Assembly (NCBI GenBank): GCA_014490595.1
Contig: CP061031.1
Coordinates: forward strand, 930,001-994,000
Length of the DNA: 64,000 nucleotides
DNA from: Corynebacterium wankanglinii
GTDB taxonomy: Bacteria > Actinomycetota > Actinomycetes > Mycobacteriales > Mycobacteriaceae
Direction of reading: 5' to 3'
The position numbers and the translations under genes are program-made. This document shows, piece after piece, positions 1 through 6,550 of this stretch. The notes under the pieces were generated by a model. That model saw nothing but the letters and a program-made list of their open reading frames with translations, was not told where the DNA came from and made no database searches. Within the stretch, counting starts at the first letter, position 1; each line of letters starts with the position of its first letter.

Positions 1-333
1 AGGGTCGAAGACCACGTAAAGACCCGAAACACGCAGGTCGCAGCCCCCTTCTGTGTCAAAACCCCTATATATTTGTCGTTATAGGGGTAGAAGGGGGAAA
101 AGGGCATAAGGGGGTGCGACGCCTCCGCTGCGCTCCGGCGCTCGGCATAGCCGAGGCACTGCACCGGGTATTACTACTCGCTGGCGCTCGCATAACCCGG
201 TGCCCGGCGCTGGCGCGCCGCCCCTTACAGCCCCAGTCTCAGACCTCGCTCGCTCGGTCTGGCTGGTGCTGTCTTGCCCTCCGCTTGCGCTCCGGTCAAG
301 ATGCCCAATAGTGCAGCTGGCGCTGCACCTTGT

Positions 334-437
334 GTGATGACCCATGCTCCGCATCACGACACTGCTAGCAATCCGATATATCTTGTTGATATACATTCGG
401 ATATGCCAGCATCGATGTGTCGTGTTTGGGTCATCAC
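334..437. repeat. Long imperfect palindrome (104 nt cruciform)
   Basis: The outer stem is 11 perfect pairs (334-344 with 427-437). After a 10-nt left bulge an 8-bp stem follows (355-362 with 417-424). Then come shorter stems 363-366/408-411, 368-370/404-406 and 371-376/397-402, closing on a small AT-rich loop around 382-390. Bulges lie mostly on one side, a geometry reminiscent of folded recombination sites (attC-like) or plasmid single-strand origins. No recombinase gene is next to it, so function is inference only. Confidence 0.6.
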
Positions 438-804
438 GAAACGCTCCATAACGGCAAGCCTGCCGAGATGGATATTGGCGTTTCTACCGACGCGGCATAA
501 TGCGGCGTCCGCCGCATACCATCTGCCGTCGCGGTCACAACTTCAGCAACATGACTGTTGCTGAAATCTGCTCTGTCCGCGCTGCTGCACGCCCTCAACC
601 CACGGCCACAGCTATCGGCATATCTCGTCGCGCACGACACCATGCCTGCTGCGGCCGCGCATCACAGCAGCGCGACACACCGCCAGCCATGTGGCGGATG
701 ATCCAGGCGACGGGGCAGGTGTGTATATGCCCCGTCGCCGATACCGGCGCAAGCATCGTGACAGTGTCACGTGTAGCGGTGCCGCAGCCACCCGCACACA
801 CGCG

Positions 805-828
805 AAAACCCCGCCCTTGCGAGCGGGG
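805..828 (-). terminator. Rho-independent terminator
   Basis: Read on the minus strand, stem CCCCGC (complement of 823-828) pairs with GCGGGG (complement of 809-814) and is followed directly by TTTT (complement of 805-808). It lies about 90 bases past the stop codon of the minus-strand gene 916-1215. A second hairpin (876-884/900-908, 9 bp) sits between stop codon and terminator. Confidence 0.55.
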
Positions 829-915
829 TGTGTGGCGACATCAAACGTGACGGCTGTACGTCGTCACGCCGCGTGGCCGTACACACATGAGGTGATTGCG
901 TGTACGGCTAAAGGG

Positions 916-1215
916 TTAGTCGGGTACAACTTCTAGATGCCGCTTCGGCTTACTGCCCTCGGTGCTCTCAGGCGTGTCGCCGTCACCGTTCTCAGGTGTA
1001 TCGCTGTCCCCTTCGGTGCTGGCGGACTTGTCACCGTCCCCTTCGGTGCTGGCGGACTTGTCACCGTCGAGATTCACCTCGAACTCTTCGGCATACTTGC
1101 GCAACTGCGCAAGGCGCTCCTTTGTCGCTTTGTGTGCACGGCGCGCCTCGTTCACGGTATCTTTTGCTTGCTGCTCATCGCGCAGCGCTGCTGCGTAATC
1201 GTCTCTGAAAGACAT
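916..1215 (-). CDS. Small acidic coiled-coil-like protein with tandem repeat
   Basis: A 99-residue protein of unknown function. The start MSFRDDY was chosen because AAGGAG lies nine bases upstream of that ATG; a longer frame exists but has no such site. Residues 1-50 are rich in Ala, Arg, Lys and Glu in a pattern that could form a helix or coiled coil. The tail is very acidic, with a repeated unit KSASTEGDGD encoded by a perfect 30-bp tandem repeat, and the end KPKRHLEVVPD is basic. It is followed by a terminator and preceded by an excisionase-like gene on the same strand. Proteins of this look are common on actinobacterial plasmids and phages; no family was recognised. Confidence 0.6.
   Translation of the reverse strand: MSFRDDYAAALRDEQQAKDTVNEARRAHKATKERLAQLRKYAEEFEVNLDGDKSASTEGDGDKSASTEGDSDTPENGDGDTPESTEGSKPKRHLEVVPD
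1006..1065. repeat. 30-bp perfect tandem repeat (two copies)
   Basis: Units 1006-1035 and 1036-1065 are identical. They lie inside the acidic small-protein gene and code for the duplicated ten-residue block. A multiple of three keeps the frame, so copy number could vary without inactivating the gene. Confidence 0.85.
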
Positions 1216-1390
1216 GGTTTGTTCTCCTTGGTTGAATGAACTGTTTATTTGGACTCGGGGCACGACGGTGGAGCGCGCGCGCGTGTGTAGTAACACGGCC
1301 ATCACCCATCAGCCCTCGCACTCAGTTCAAGACCCAGCCTGACTAGCTGAGCTAAGCGGCGGGATCTCGTCGTAGGCGGGTTTGTCCGCA

Positions 1391-1699
1391 TTAGTGCTTC
1401 ACACCGCCCAGCACCGTGACGAGCTGCTGGCGCTGCTCATCTGTCAGTTGGGGCGCTGCATTCACGACGGCATCGACGAAGCCGTCGAATAGCTGCGGGG
1501 CAGGGCGGCGTGCGGCCGCGAGGTAGGCGTCGAGATCGTCTTGGCGAATCCGATAGGCGGTGCCGAAACGGTGGAATGAAAGACGGCCCTCTTTAATAGC
1601 TTTTCGCAACGTGGACTCGGAGCCGACGCCGAGATCGGCGAGTTCCTGCAGCGTGTAAAAGCGTGGCGCGACGGCGGTAGTCGTGTCCTTTTCGGACAT
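1391..1699 (-). CDS. Excisionase-type helix-turn-helix protein
   Basis: 102 residues. Residues about 14-62 match the short winged helix-turn-helix of excisionase/MerR-like domains: YTLQELADLGVGSESTLRKA is the helix-turn-helix, followed by IKEGRLSFHRFGTAYRIRQ and a DLDAYLA helix. This layout (aromatic, recognition helix, Arg/Gly wing, then D-L-D-A-Y-L) is typical of HTH_17 proteins that act as excisionases or small plasmid regulators. The C-terminal 40 residues are probably an oligomerisation tail. AGGAGCG lies upstream of ATG. It sits 500 bp from the heptamer array at 2,203-3,048, which may contain its targets; that is inference. No integrase is adjacent. Confidence 0.75.
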   Translation of the reverse strand: MSEKDTTTAVAPRFYTLQELADLGVGSESTLRKAIKEGRLSFHRFGTAYRIRQDDLDAYLAAARRPAPQLFDGFVDAVVNAAPQLTDEQRQQLVTVLGGVKH

Positions 1700-2145
1700 A
1701 GAAAAACGCTCCTGGGCAGATTGATCTGTCCCGGAGCGGGGTGCTTTACCGGCTTGCTATTCAGGCGGCTTGGAGTGCCGTGCTCAACTCGCTAGAACGG
1801 TGGTCTGCCGTCCCATCGCTTTACGGGAGCGCTTACTCCCTACCTGACCGCTTTTGTGGTTGGCAATGCCGTTGCCGACCGGTCTATCTCGTCGGAGGAA
1901 CCGCTCCTATCACGGTCGAGAGGCTGTCTCTTTATGAATTATCCTCGGGGTTATCCCCCGTATGCGGCTGGCTAAACCAAAAACGAATTAAAACGCCACA
2001 TACGGTCTGGGGGCCATCGTACGGAATTTATGCGTCGCGCACAATAGCCTGCGACCTAATCTTTACGAATCGAACCGAGCACGTTTCTACACGCCACGTG
2101 GCACGGCTGGGGTGTTGTGGTGGGGCAGCTGTTGTGTGGCGGCAT
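1700..2145. other. Intergenic, no gene recognised
   Basis: Upstream of the excisionase-like gene. No supported coding sequence or tRNA was found. Small inverted repeats occur, and sequences resembling TTACGAA appear near 2,060. It may carry the promoter of the minus-strand genes, but no clear -35/-10 pair stood out. Confidence 0.4.
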
Positions 2146-2860
2146 GGTGACACGCAAGGGGCGCGCCTTTTTGTGACCTGTGACACGTCTATAGTGTGCT
2201 CGTTTCGTAGTTTTGACCTCGTTTCGTAATTTGCCGATCAAAATACGAAAAAATTACGAAACGCTCTACCTGCGGTTTCGTAGAACTACGAAAATCGGAA
2301 AACCAAATTACGAAACACGCGATAACGCTGTGACCTGCACAGACACGTCACATTTCGGGGATGTTTCGTAATTTTGCGGCATTTCGACCCAAACCTTTTA
2401 AGGGAGAGACACAGACACACATTACGGGCACATGTCTACGACATAGACCGTCCTCATTGAGGGCACGCTGCAGGGGTTGTAGCTATGTGACACGGCCGGG
2501 ATGCTGCGTCACGGTGACACGCAAGGGGCGCGCCTTTTATGACCTGTGACACGTCTGTAGCGCGCTCGTTTCGTAGTTTTGACCTCGTTTCGTAATTTGC
2601 CGATCAAAATACGAAAAAATTACGAAACGCTCTACCTGCGGTTTCGTGATTTCCGCAAACGAAAAGAACAAAACTACGAAACACGCGATAACGCTGTGAC
2701 CTGCATAGACACGTCACATTTCGGCGGTGTTTCGTAATTTTGCGGTATTTCGACCCAAACCTTTTAAGAGAGAGACACAGACACGCATTGCAGGCACATG
2801 TCTACGACACAGAGCGTCCTCGTTGAGGGCACGCTGCAGGGGTTGCAGCTATGTGACACG
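2146..2860. repeat. Two 349-bp direct repeats
   Basis: Copy 1 spans 2146-2494 and copy 2 spans 2512-2860, separated by about 17 bp. They start with GGTGACACGCAAGGGGCGCG and end with CTATGTGACACG. Long blocks are identical; the main divergence is around 2,283-2,305 versus 2,648-2,672. The octamer GTGACACG marks both ends and recurs inside (2147, 2180, 2487, 2514, 2546, 2853). No protein is encoded. Repeats of this kind surround replication or partition origins on plasmids, or could be a satellite of an integrated element. Confidence 0.8.
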
Positions 2861-3048
2861 GGACACAATCGCAATCAAGGTGTCTCTTCTTATTTAGATT
2901 TTCTTCAAAAAGTGGAAAAATTACGAAACGAAAACCATTTACGCTGCTCAACGTATGTTTTTGTGTTTCGTAGTTTTGTTCGTTTCGTTTACGAGATTAC
3001 GAAATGACCCGCAAATACCTACCGTGACCTGCGGTGATGTGTTTCGTA
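2203..3048. repeat. Iteron-like array of TTTCGTA / TACGAAA
   Basis: Eighteen exact copies of the heptamer were located, at 2203, 2222, 2244, 2255, 2276, 2287, 2309, 2364, 2569, 2588, 2610, 2621, 2675, 2730, 2922, 2966, 2998 and 3042, in both orientations, plus one-base variants (for example 2642). About 0.1 is expected by chance in this length. Most intervals are close to multiples of 11 bp (11, 21-22, 32-33, 44, 55), so the sites face one side of the helix. Iterons of theta plasmids, centromeres and cooperative repressor operators look like this. The binding protein is unknown; the helix-turn-helix gene at 1391-1699 is one candidate. Confidence 0.75.
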
Positions 3049-3352
3049 TTTTTCTGCGTAATTTCACGTCGCCCGAAGCAGACACCCTGCCGTGTGCTTG
3101 CTGCAGGGCTGCGGCCGTCCCTCCATGTGGAGCGTCAGTGTCGATGCTGTAACTTAAACGTACATACATTTGTGGCGCTCTCGTTACGTGTCTGTGCATT
3201 GCCGAGCTCTTTACTGTTGTGTGTGGGCGCGCAGCCGTAGTGTCCGTGCCACTCCGAGTAGGGCGCGTCGTACCCCAAACCCATGTTCAATTAAATTCCA
3301 ATCCAGAGAGGTCTTGCACTGTTGCGGTGCGGTTGTCTTCTTTCTCACCGTA

Positions 3353-3382
3353 TTGGACCCTGCGAAATTAATTGGATACGAT
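3353..3382 (+). promoter_or_regulatory. Probable erm(X) promoter
   Basis: TTGGAC (3353-3358) and TACGAT (3377-3382) are separated by 18 bp and fit sigma-A -35/-10 elements. The leader-peptide ATG begins only seven bases after the -10, so transcription probably starts at or next to that ATG, making the leader mRNA leaderless. Confidence 0.55.
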
Positions 3383-3388
3383 AGGCCC

Positions 3389-3436
3389 ATGTTGATTTCA
3401 GGTTCCGTTTTCATGCGGCCGCTCACCAGCCGCTAA
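3389..3436 (+). CDS. erm(X) leader peptide
   Basis: A 15-codon reading frame, MLISGSVFMRPLTSR, directly upstream of erm(X). Erm leader peptides sense macrolide-bound ribosomes: stalling while the leader is translated refolds the mRNA and frees the ribosome site of the methylase gene. The peptide closely resembles the leader described for corynebacterial erm(X), and it is followed by the expected set of alternative hairpins. There is no room for a ribosome site between the -10 and the ATG, in line with leaderless initiation. Confidence 0.85.
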   Translation: MLISGSVFMRPLTSR

Positions 3437-3437
3437 G

Positions 3438-3530
3438 GCGGTTTTCTCCCTCCCGCAGGTTAGAAACCGCTCCGGTCCTTTAGCCGGGCGGCCATTTGCC
3501 ATGCCCGGCTCCGTTTCAACTCCACGGAGC
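3438..3530 (+). promoter_or_regulatory. erm(X) translational attenuator
   Basis: Three hairpins lie between leader and methylase: 3438-3444/3464-3470 (7 bp), 3482-3489/3503-3510 (8 bp) and 3508-3513/3525-3530 (6 bp). The third contains the GGAG ribosome site (3526-3529) and shares bases 3508-3510 with the second, so the two compete. This is the classical arrangement in which the resistance gene is silent until a drug-stalled ribosome opens the structure. Confidence 0.75.
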
Positions 3531-3537
3531 ACACCTG

Positions 3538-4391
3538 ATGTCTACATACGGATACGGCCGTCACGAACATGGCCAAAATTTTCTCACAGACCACAAGATC
3601 ATCAACTCCATCGTCGATCTTGTAAAACAAACCTCCGGCCCCATCATTGAGATCGGGCCAGGAAGCGGTGCCCTCACTCACCCGATATCCCACTTGGGGA
3701 GGGCAATAACGGCAGTTGAGGTAGACGCAAAACTAGCTGCCAAACTCACAAAAAGACCGCCTCGGCGTCGGTCGAAGTGGTCCATGATGATTTCCTCAAC
3801 TTCCCGTTACCCGCCACTCCCTGCGTCATTGTGGGAAACATTCCCTTTCACCTCACCACTGCCATTCTTCGAAAGTTGTTGCATGCGCCGGCATGGACTG
3901 CCGCTGTACTCCTCATGCAGTGGGAAGTCGCTCGCCGCCGGGCCGGGGTAGGTGCAAGCACGATGATGACAGCTCAGTGGTCCCCATGGTTCACGTTTCA
4001 CCTTGGTTCCCGAGTACCAAGGTCTGCTTTCCGGCCACAGCCAAACGTTGACGGGGGGATCTTAGTGATCCGCCGGGTGGGTGACCCGAAGATCCCGATA
4101 GAGCAACGCAAAGCCTTTCAGGCGATGGTGCACACCGTTTTCACCGCCCGGGGACGCGGGATAGGGGAAATTCTCCGAAGGGCAGGGTTGTTTTCATCAC
4201 GTTCAGAGACACAATCATGGTTGCGCTCGCGAGGAATCGACCCCGCAACCCTACCTCCCAGATTGCACACCAGCGACTGGATCGATCTCTTCCAGGTGAC
4301 TGGTTCCTCTTCACCGCGCCATCGGCCCATTTCACAATCGGGAAGTAGTCAACGCCCTCCTCAACGGAAAAATCGAGGCCGGCGGCGGTAA
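3538..4391 (+). pseudogene. erm(X): 23S rRNA adenine-N6 methyltransferase Erm(X), frameshifted
   Basis: Erm(X) dimethylates A2058 of 23S rRNA and gives macrolide-lincosamide-streptogramin B resistance. The product starts MSTYGYGRHEHGQNFLTDHK; the SAM-binding motif IEIGPGSGALTH and the target-base motif NIPFHLT are present, as is the Arg-rich end. Start is ATG 3538 with GGAG eight bases upstream. Length is 854 bp, one base short of 285 codons. After ...KLAAKLT the frame breaks at the A-run 3750-3754 and resumes in the next frame with KTASASVEVVHDDF. As read, the protein is truncated near residue 72 and inactive. Similar one-base losses occur in many core genes of this window, so a sequencing error is a serious alternative to true inactivation. 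Confidence 0.9.
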
Positions 4392-4458
4392 TCCCCCCAC
4401 CAAAACCGAAATCCACCAGTAGTAGTGAACGACCCATGTTCGTCTACCGTGAGCCGCG

Positions 4459-4857
4459 TTATGGCAGTGACGTGTTCTCGTCGGGCACAGTCATAGTTCC
4501 CGGCGTTGCCAGCGACAGGGTTCTACACCCAGCAGCGGGACCGATCAAAATCACCCGCACGGGGAACGACCCTGCTGGTGGTTTCGATTTTGATGAAAGC
4601 GAGGAGACATAGCCCCTCGCCAACTCCCCGTAGCTGGCGAACAGTAGCTCCTGGCGCTGGCGCTCGTTGGTGAGTTTGCGTGCCACATCGAAAGCCTTAT
4701 CGACTTCCTGGTCCAAGTTGTTGTGAGCCTTGAGCAGAATTGGGTCCATCGATAACGGGTTGTAGTGCTCCGCGAGTGACCGCTGGGGGTGCCGCTCGCG
4801 TGCCCGCAGCACCAACTGTCCAGCGTCGATGATTCGCTGCTGCGCCTTCTCATCTAG
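4459..4857 (-). pseudogene. Remnant of MmeI-like type IIL methyltransferase/restriction enzyme (C-terminus)
   Basis: The minus strand reads LDEKAQQRIIDAGQLVLRAR, then ERHPQRSLAEHYNPLSM, then a segment of the type DPILLKAHNNLDQEVDKAF and RQRQELLFASYGEL. This matches the extreme C-terminal helical region of single-chain class I SAM-dependent DNA methyltransferases of the MmeI/YeeA type, in which a ...LP..L..AH..LD..VD.AY... block is usual. The catalytic NPPY domain and the nuclease are absent, and upstream sequence (past 4,857) quickly loses similarity. It is therefore debris of a restriction-modification gene, left beside erm(X). The last 40 residues may be read-through of unrelated sequence. 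Confidence 0.6.
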
Positions 4858-5177
4858 TTCACACAGAGCTGGTCCGCAGTTGTAGCTCCCGATGTACTCC
4901 GAAAAACGGAAAAAATAAATAGTGGGGATACATCAACCTTCCACTTTCCATTCTTCCGGCTCAGAGTATTGAGGGGTCTGGGACCGGGTCCGTAAACCCT
5001 TTATGTTTTTCGCGCACAGCGGTTTTTAGCGACGCACCCTATAGGTTTTCCGCAGAACCTATATGTGTTTCTGTGCACCCCCATATGTTGTCTGTTTCTA
5101 GCGGTATTTCGTTGTACTTTGCGCATCGAATAGTTATTTATCGACGACACTCCGTCGAGTTCAAGTTCAACGTGTAG
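4858..5177. other. Intergenic, AT-richer, one hairpin
   Basis: No gene recognised. An 8-bp perfect hairpin, TATAGGTT with AACCTATA, lies at 5040-5063, and TCGACG/CGTCGA pairs at 5141-5158. The composition is visibly lower in GC than the chromosome to the right. Confidence 0.4.
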
Positions 5178-5354
5178 CTACGCGTCGGGGCTGCCCAGGT
5201 AAGACTCGTTGCCTGGGGTGGAGTCGGCCATGACAAAGGCTCCGTAGTCGGTGACGATCTGGCATCCTGTTGCGGCGGATCAGAATTCGGCGAGCTTAGA
5301 GGGATCGTTGCAGCCGAAATTTATCTGGCTGACAGCGGAGGCTGTGTCACGCAT
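5178..5354 (-). pseudogene. VOC-family (glyoxalase-like) remnant
   Basis: From ATG 5354 the minus strand reads MRDTASAVSQINFGCNDPSK then LAEF, a TGA stop at 5280-5282, then SAATGCQIVTDYGAFVMADS and a TAG stop at 5178. VOC proteins commonly begin with a segment of the form INFDC.DP..LA.FW..A.G.E..., so the TGA sits where the conserved Trp (TGG) belongs. Only the first beta-alpha-beta unit remains; the metal- and substrate-binding parts are missing. Likely a decayed fragment left in the accessory segment. Confidence 0.45.
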
Positions 5355-5379
5355 AGTTCGTATCGAACCTGTATTCCGA

Positions 5380-5622
5380 TCAGCCGAGCAGGCTCCGATA
5401 CTGCTTACGTGCCTTCATTGAAGGGATGATTGTCTCCGTTCCGTCATCCCAAAGGAGAACGACGAGCTCAAGTAAGCGCATCGAAGTGTCGAATCCAAGA
5501 CGGAGCTCTCGTTGAGGATTTTCATCGTCTAGCGGAGCCTGAAAGGCGCAGCCTGAGGTCGCCGCGACTATGGAATCTTCGGGCTCGATGCCGTGCTTGG
5601 TCGCGCTCCGTCGGACTTCCAT
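5380..5622 (-). CDS. Putative type II toxin (BrnT/RelE-like)
   Basis: 80 residues, encoded two bases after an RHH-type antitoxin gene (TAA-AA-ATG). Early residues KHGIEPEDSI and the later block RLGFDTSMRLLELVVLLWDD then IIPSMKARKQY resemble small RNase toxins of the BrnT/RelE superfamily, where a helix is followed by a beta sheet with a ...R.LGPD..G.LLEVV... strand and a final ...I.A.K.R..Y element. The Lys/Arg near the end would be the catalytic or RNA-contact residues; this is family inference. The gene order antitoxin-toxin is unlike classical brnTA (toxin first). Confidence 0.55.
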   Translation of the reverse strand: MEVRRSATKHGIEPEDSIVAATSGCAFQAPLDDENPQRELRLGFDTSMRLLELVVLLWDDGTETIIPSMKARKQYRSLLG

Positions 5623-5624
5623 TT

Positions 5625-5870
5625 TTAGATTGCGTTCTTCAAAGCTTCACGGATCGCCTGCGACCGTGACCAACCGCGGGCAGCGGCATACTTGTCGAGG
5701 TTTGCAATCTCCTTGGGCGAGAGTCGGATGGAAATCACTTTTGCCGCGTCGTTGTTACGCGGCTTCCGTCCTCGTCGGCGCAGCGTTTCCACGTCGTAAC
5801 CGTTTTCGGCTTCAGTTACCCACCTGTCAATTTGCGCCTCGCTCACCGGTTGACCGTTAATCGTTTTCAT
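5625..5870 (-). CDS. Ribbon-helix-helix antitoxin
   Basis: 81 residues from ATG 5870. Residues about 46-80, IRLSPKEIANLDKYAAARGW followed by SRSQAIREAL, match the CopG/Arc ribbon-helix-helix DNA-binding domain: a beta strand followed by two helices with the SRSQAIREA signature. The N-terminal half, with a basic RRRGRKPR stretch, probably wraps the toxin or contacts DNA. It precedes the putative toxin with a two-base gap, so the two are co-transcribed. Autoregulation by the RHH domain is the usual behaviour of such pairs. Confidence 0.65.
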   Translation of the reverse strand: MKTINGQPVSEAQIDRWVTEAENGYDVETLRRRGRKPRNNDAAKVISIRLSPKEIANLDKYAAARGWSRSQAIREALKNAI

Positions 5871-6029
5871 AGAAACTAATCGTAATACGGAAATCAATGG
5901 AACTTCTAGAGGAAGACGGGTTTTGCCTGACGTTCGGTGGAGCTCAAATTCAATGTGTGCTTCACAAATGGGCTAGCTGAATGCGGTAACCTGTCAGGCC
6001 CTAGTAATTTTGGTGACGTTCCACCGAAA

Positions 6030-6467
6030 TCACAGCCGGGGCCGGCGTCTCGTCGACTTCAACTCCGAGCGCCGCTTCTTCGCTTCGAGACGGCGCCGCA
6101 CTGAGCCGCGCGTCGGCTTCGTTTTCCGCCGCGGGGAGGCGGCGGGGCGAGCGCCTCGCGCAACAGGGCGGCCATGCGTTCCCGCGCCTCGGCGCGGTTG
6201 CGGACCTGCGAGCGCTGCGTCGACACGCTGACGGTGAGCACGGTGCCGTCCAGGCGGTGTTCGAGGTTGTGGAGGGCGCGGCGGCGTTGGTCGTCGGAAA
6301 GCGATGCGCATTCCGCGATGTCAATGGAGAGCTGAACCTTGCTGTCGGTGGTGTTGACCCTGGCCGCCCGGGCCCGACGCCTTCGCAAACCGCTCCGTCA
6401 GATCCACGGCGGCGATAACGAGGCCGCCGGGGATGCCCGGGCCGGGCGCGATGGTCAGATCCTGCAT
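6030..6467 (-). pseudogene. arfB: Ribosome-rescue peptidyl-tRNA hydrolase ArfB, frames disrupted twice
   Basis: ArfB enters stalled ribosomes and hydrolyses peptidyl-tRNA. MQDLTIAPGPGIPGGLVIAA begins at ATG 6467; the GGQ catalytic loop (SGPGGQG) is present but the codon after Q is cut, so VNTTDSKVQLSID continues in another frame (near 6,375). A second shift near 6,165 returns to the first frame, giving the basic tail KTKPTRGSVRRRLEAKKRR typical of ArfB. The total (438 bp) is still a multiple of three: two bases lost at the first site and one at the second fits best. Both sites are G/C homopolymers. No full-length protein can be made as read; the sequence may be in error. Confidence 0.8.
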
Positions 6468-6550
6468 GCCGCCCACCTTACGTATGCGGGTGGTCTGCAC
6501 TGAACCCGCTGGATCGGGGTAGAGCGGAGCTCGTCGCCAAGCAAACCGCT

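Larger units (their letters stand above)
44..908. other. Hairpin-dense non-coding region
   Basis: No convincing coding sequence was found here; the open frames have no recognisable product and no good ribosome site. The stretch is packed with inverted repeats. Perfect stems seen directly: 44-52/89-97 continued by 61-69/80-88; 141-146/150-155; 161-169/195-203; 240-245/256-261; 311-317/322-328; 334-344/427-437 with inner 355-362/417-424; 500-506/511-517; 542-551/556-565; 680-685/692-697; 706-717/728-739 (12 bp); 757-762/766-771; 846-852/862-868; 876-884/900-908. Such density is known from single-strand origins, transfer origins, actinobacterial telomeres and structured RNAs. Which one applies here is not resolved. 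Confidence 0.6.

Noticed and set aside
114..936. Several overlapping open frames of 60-130 codons in the hairpin region
   Set aside because: No ribosome sites, no recognisable domains, and their codons simply follow the inverted repeats.
1741..2050. Possible tRNA or small RNA gene
   Set aside because: No acceptor stem, T-loop or conserved anticodon arm could be built; only small inverted repeats are present.
2203..3048. CRISPR array
   Set aside because: The repeated unit is only seven bases, spacing is not constant, and orientation changes; no cas genes are present.
2798..3436. Short open frames across the heptamer array and erm(X) upstream region
   Set aside because: The repeats impose similar peptides in several frames; only the 15-codon leader peptide at 3389-3436 matches a known product.
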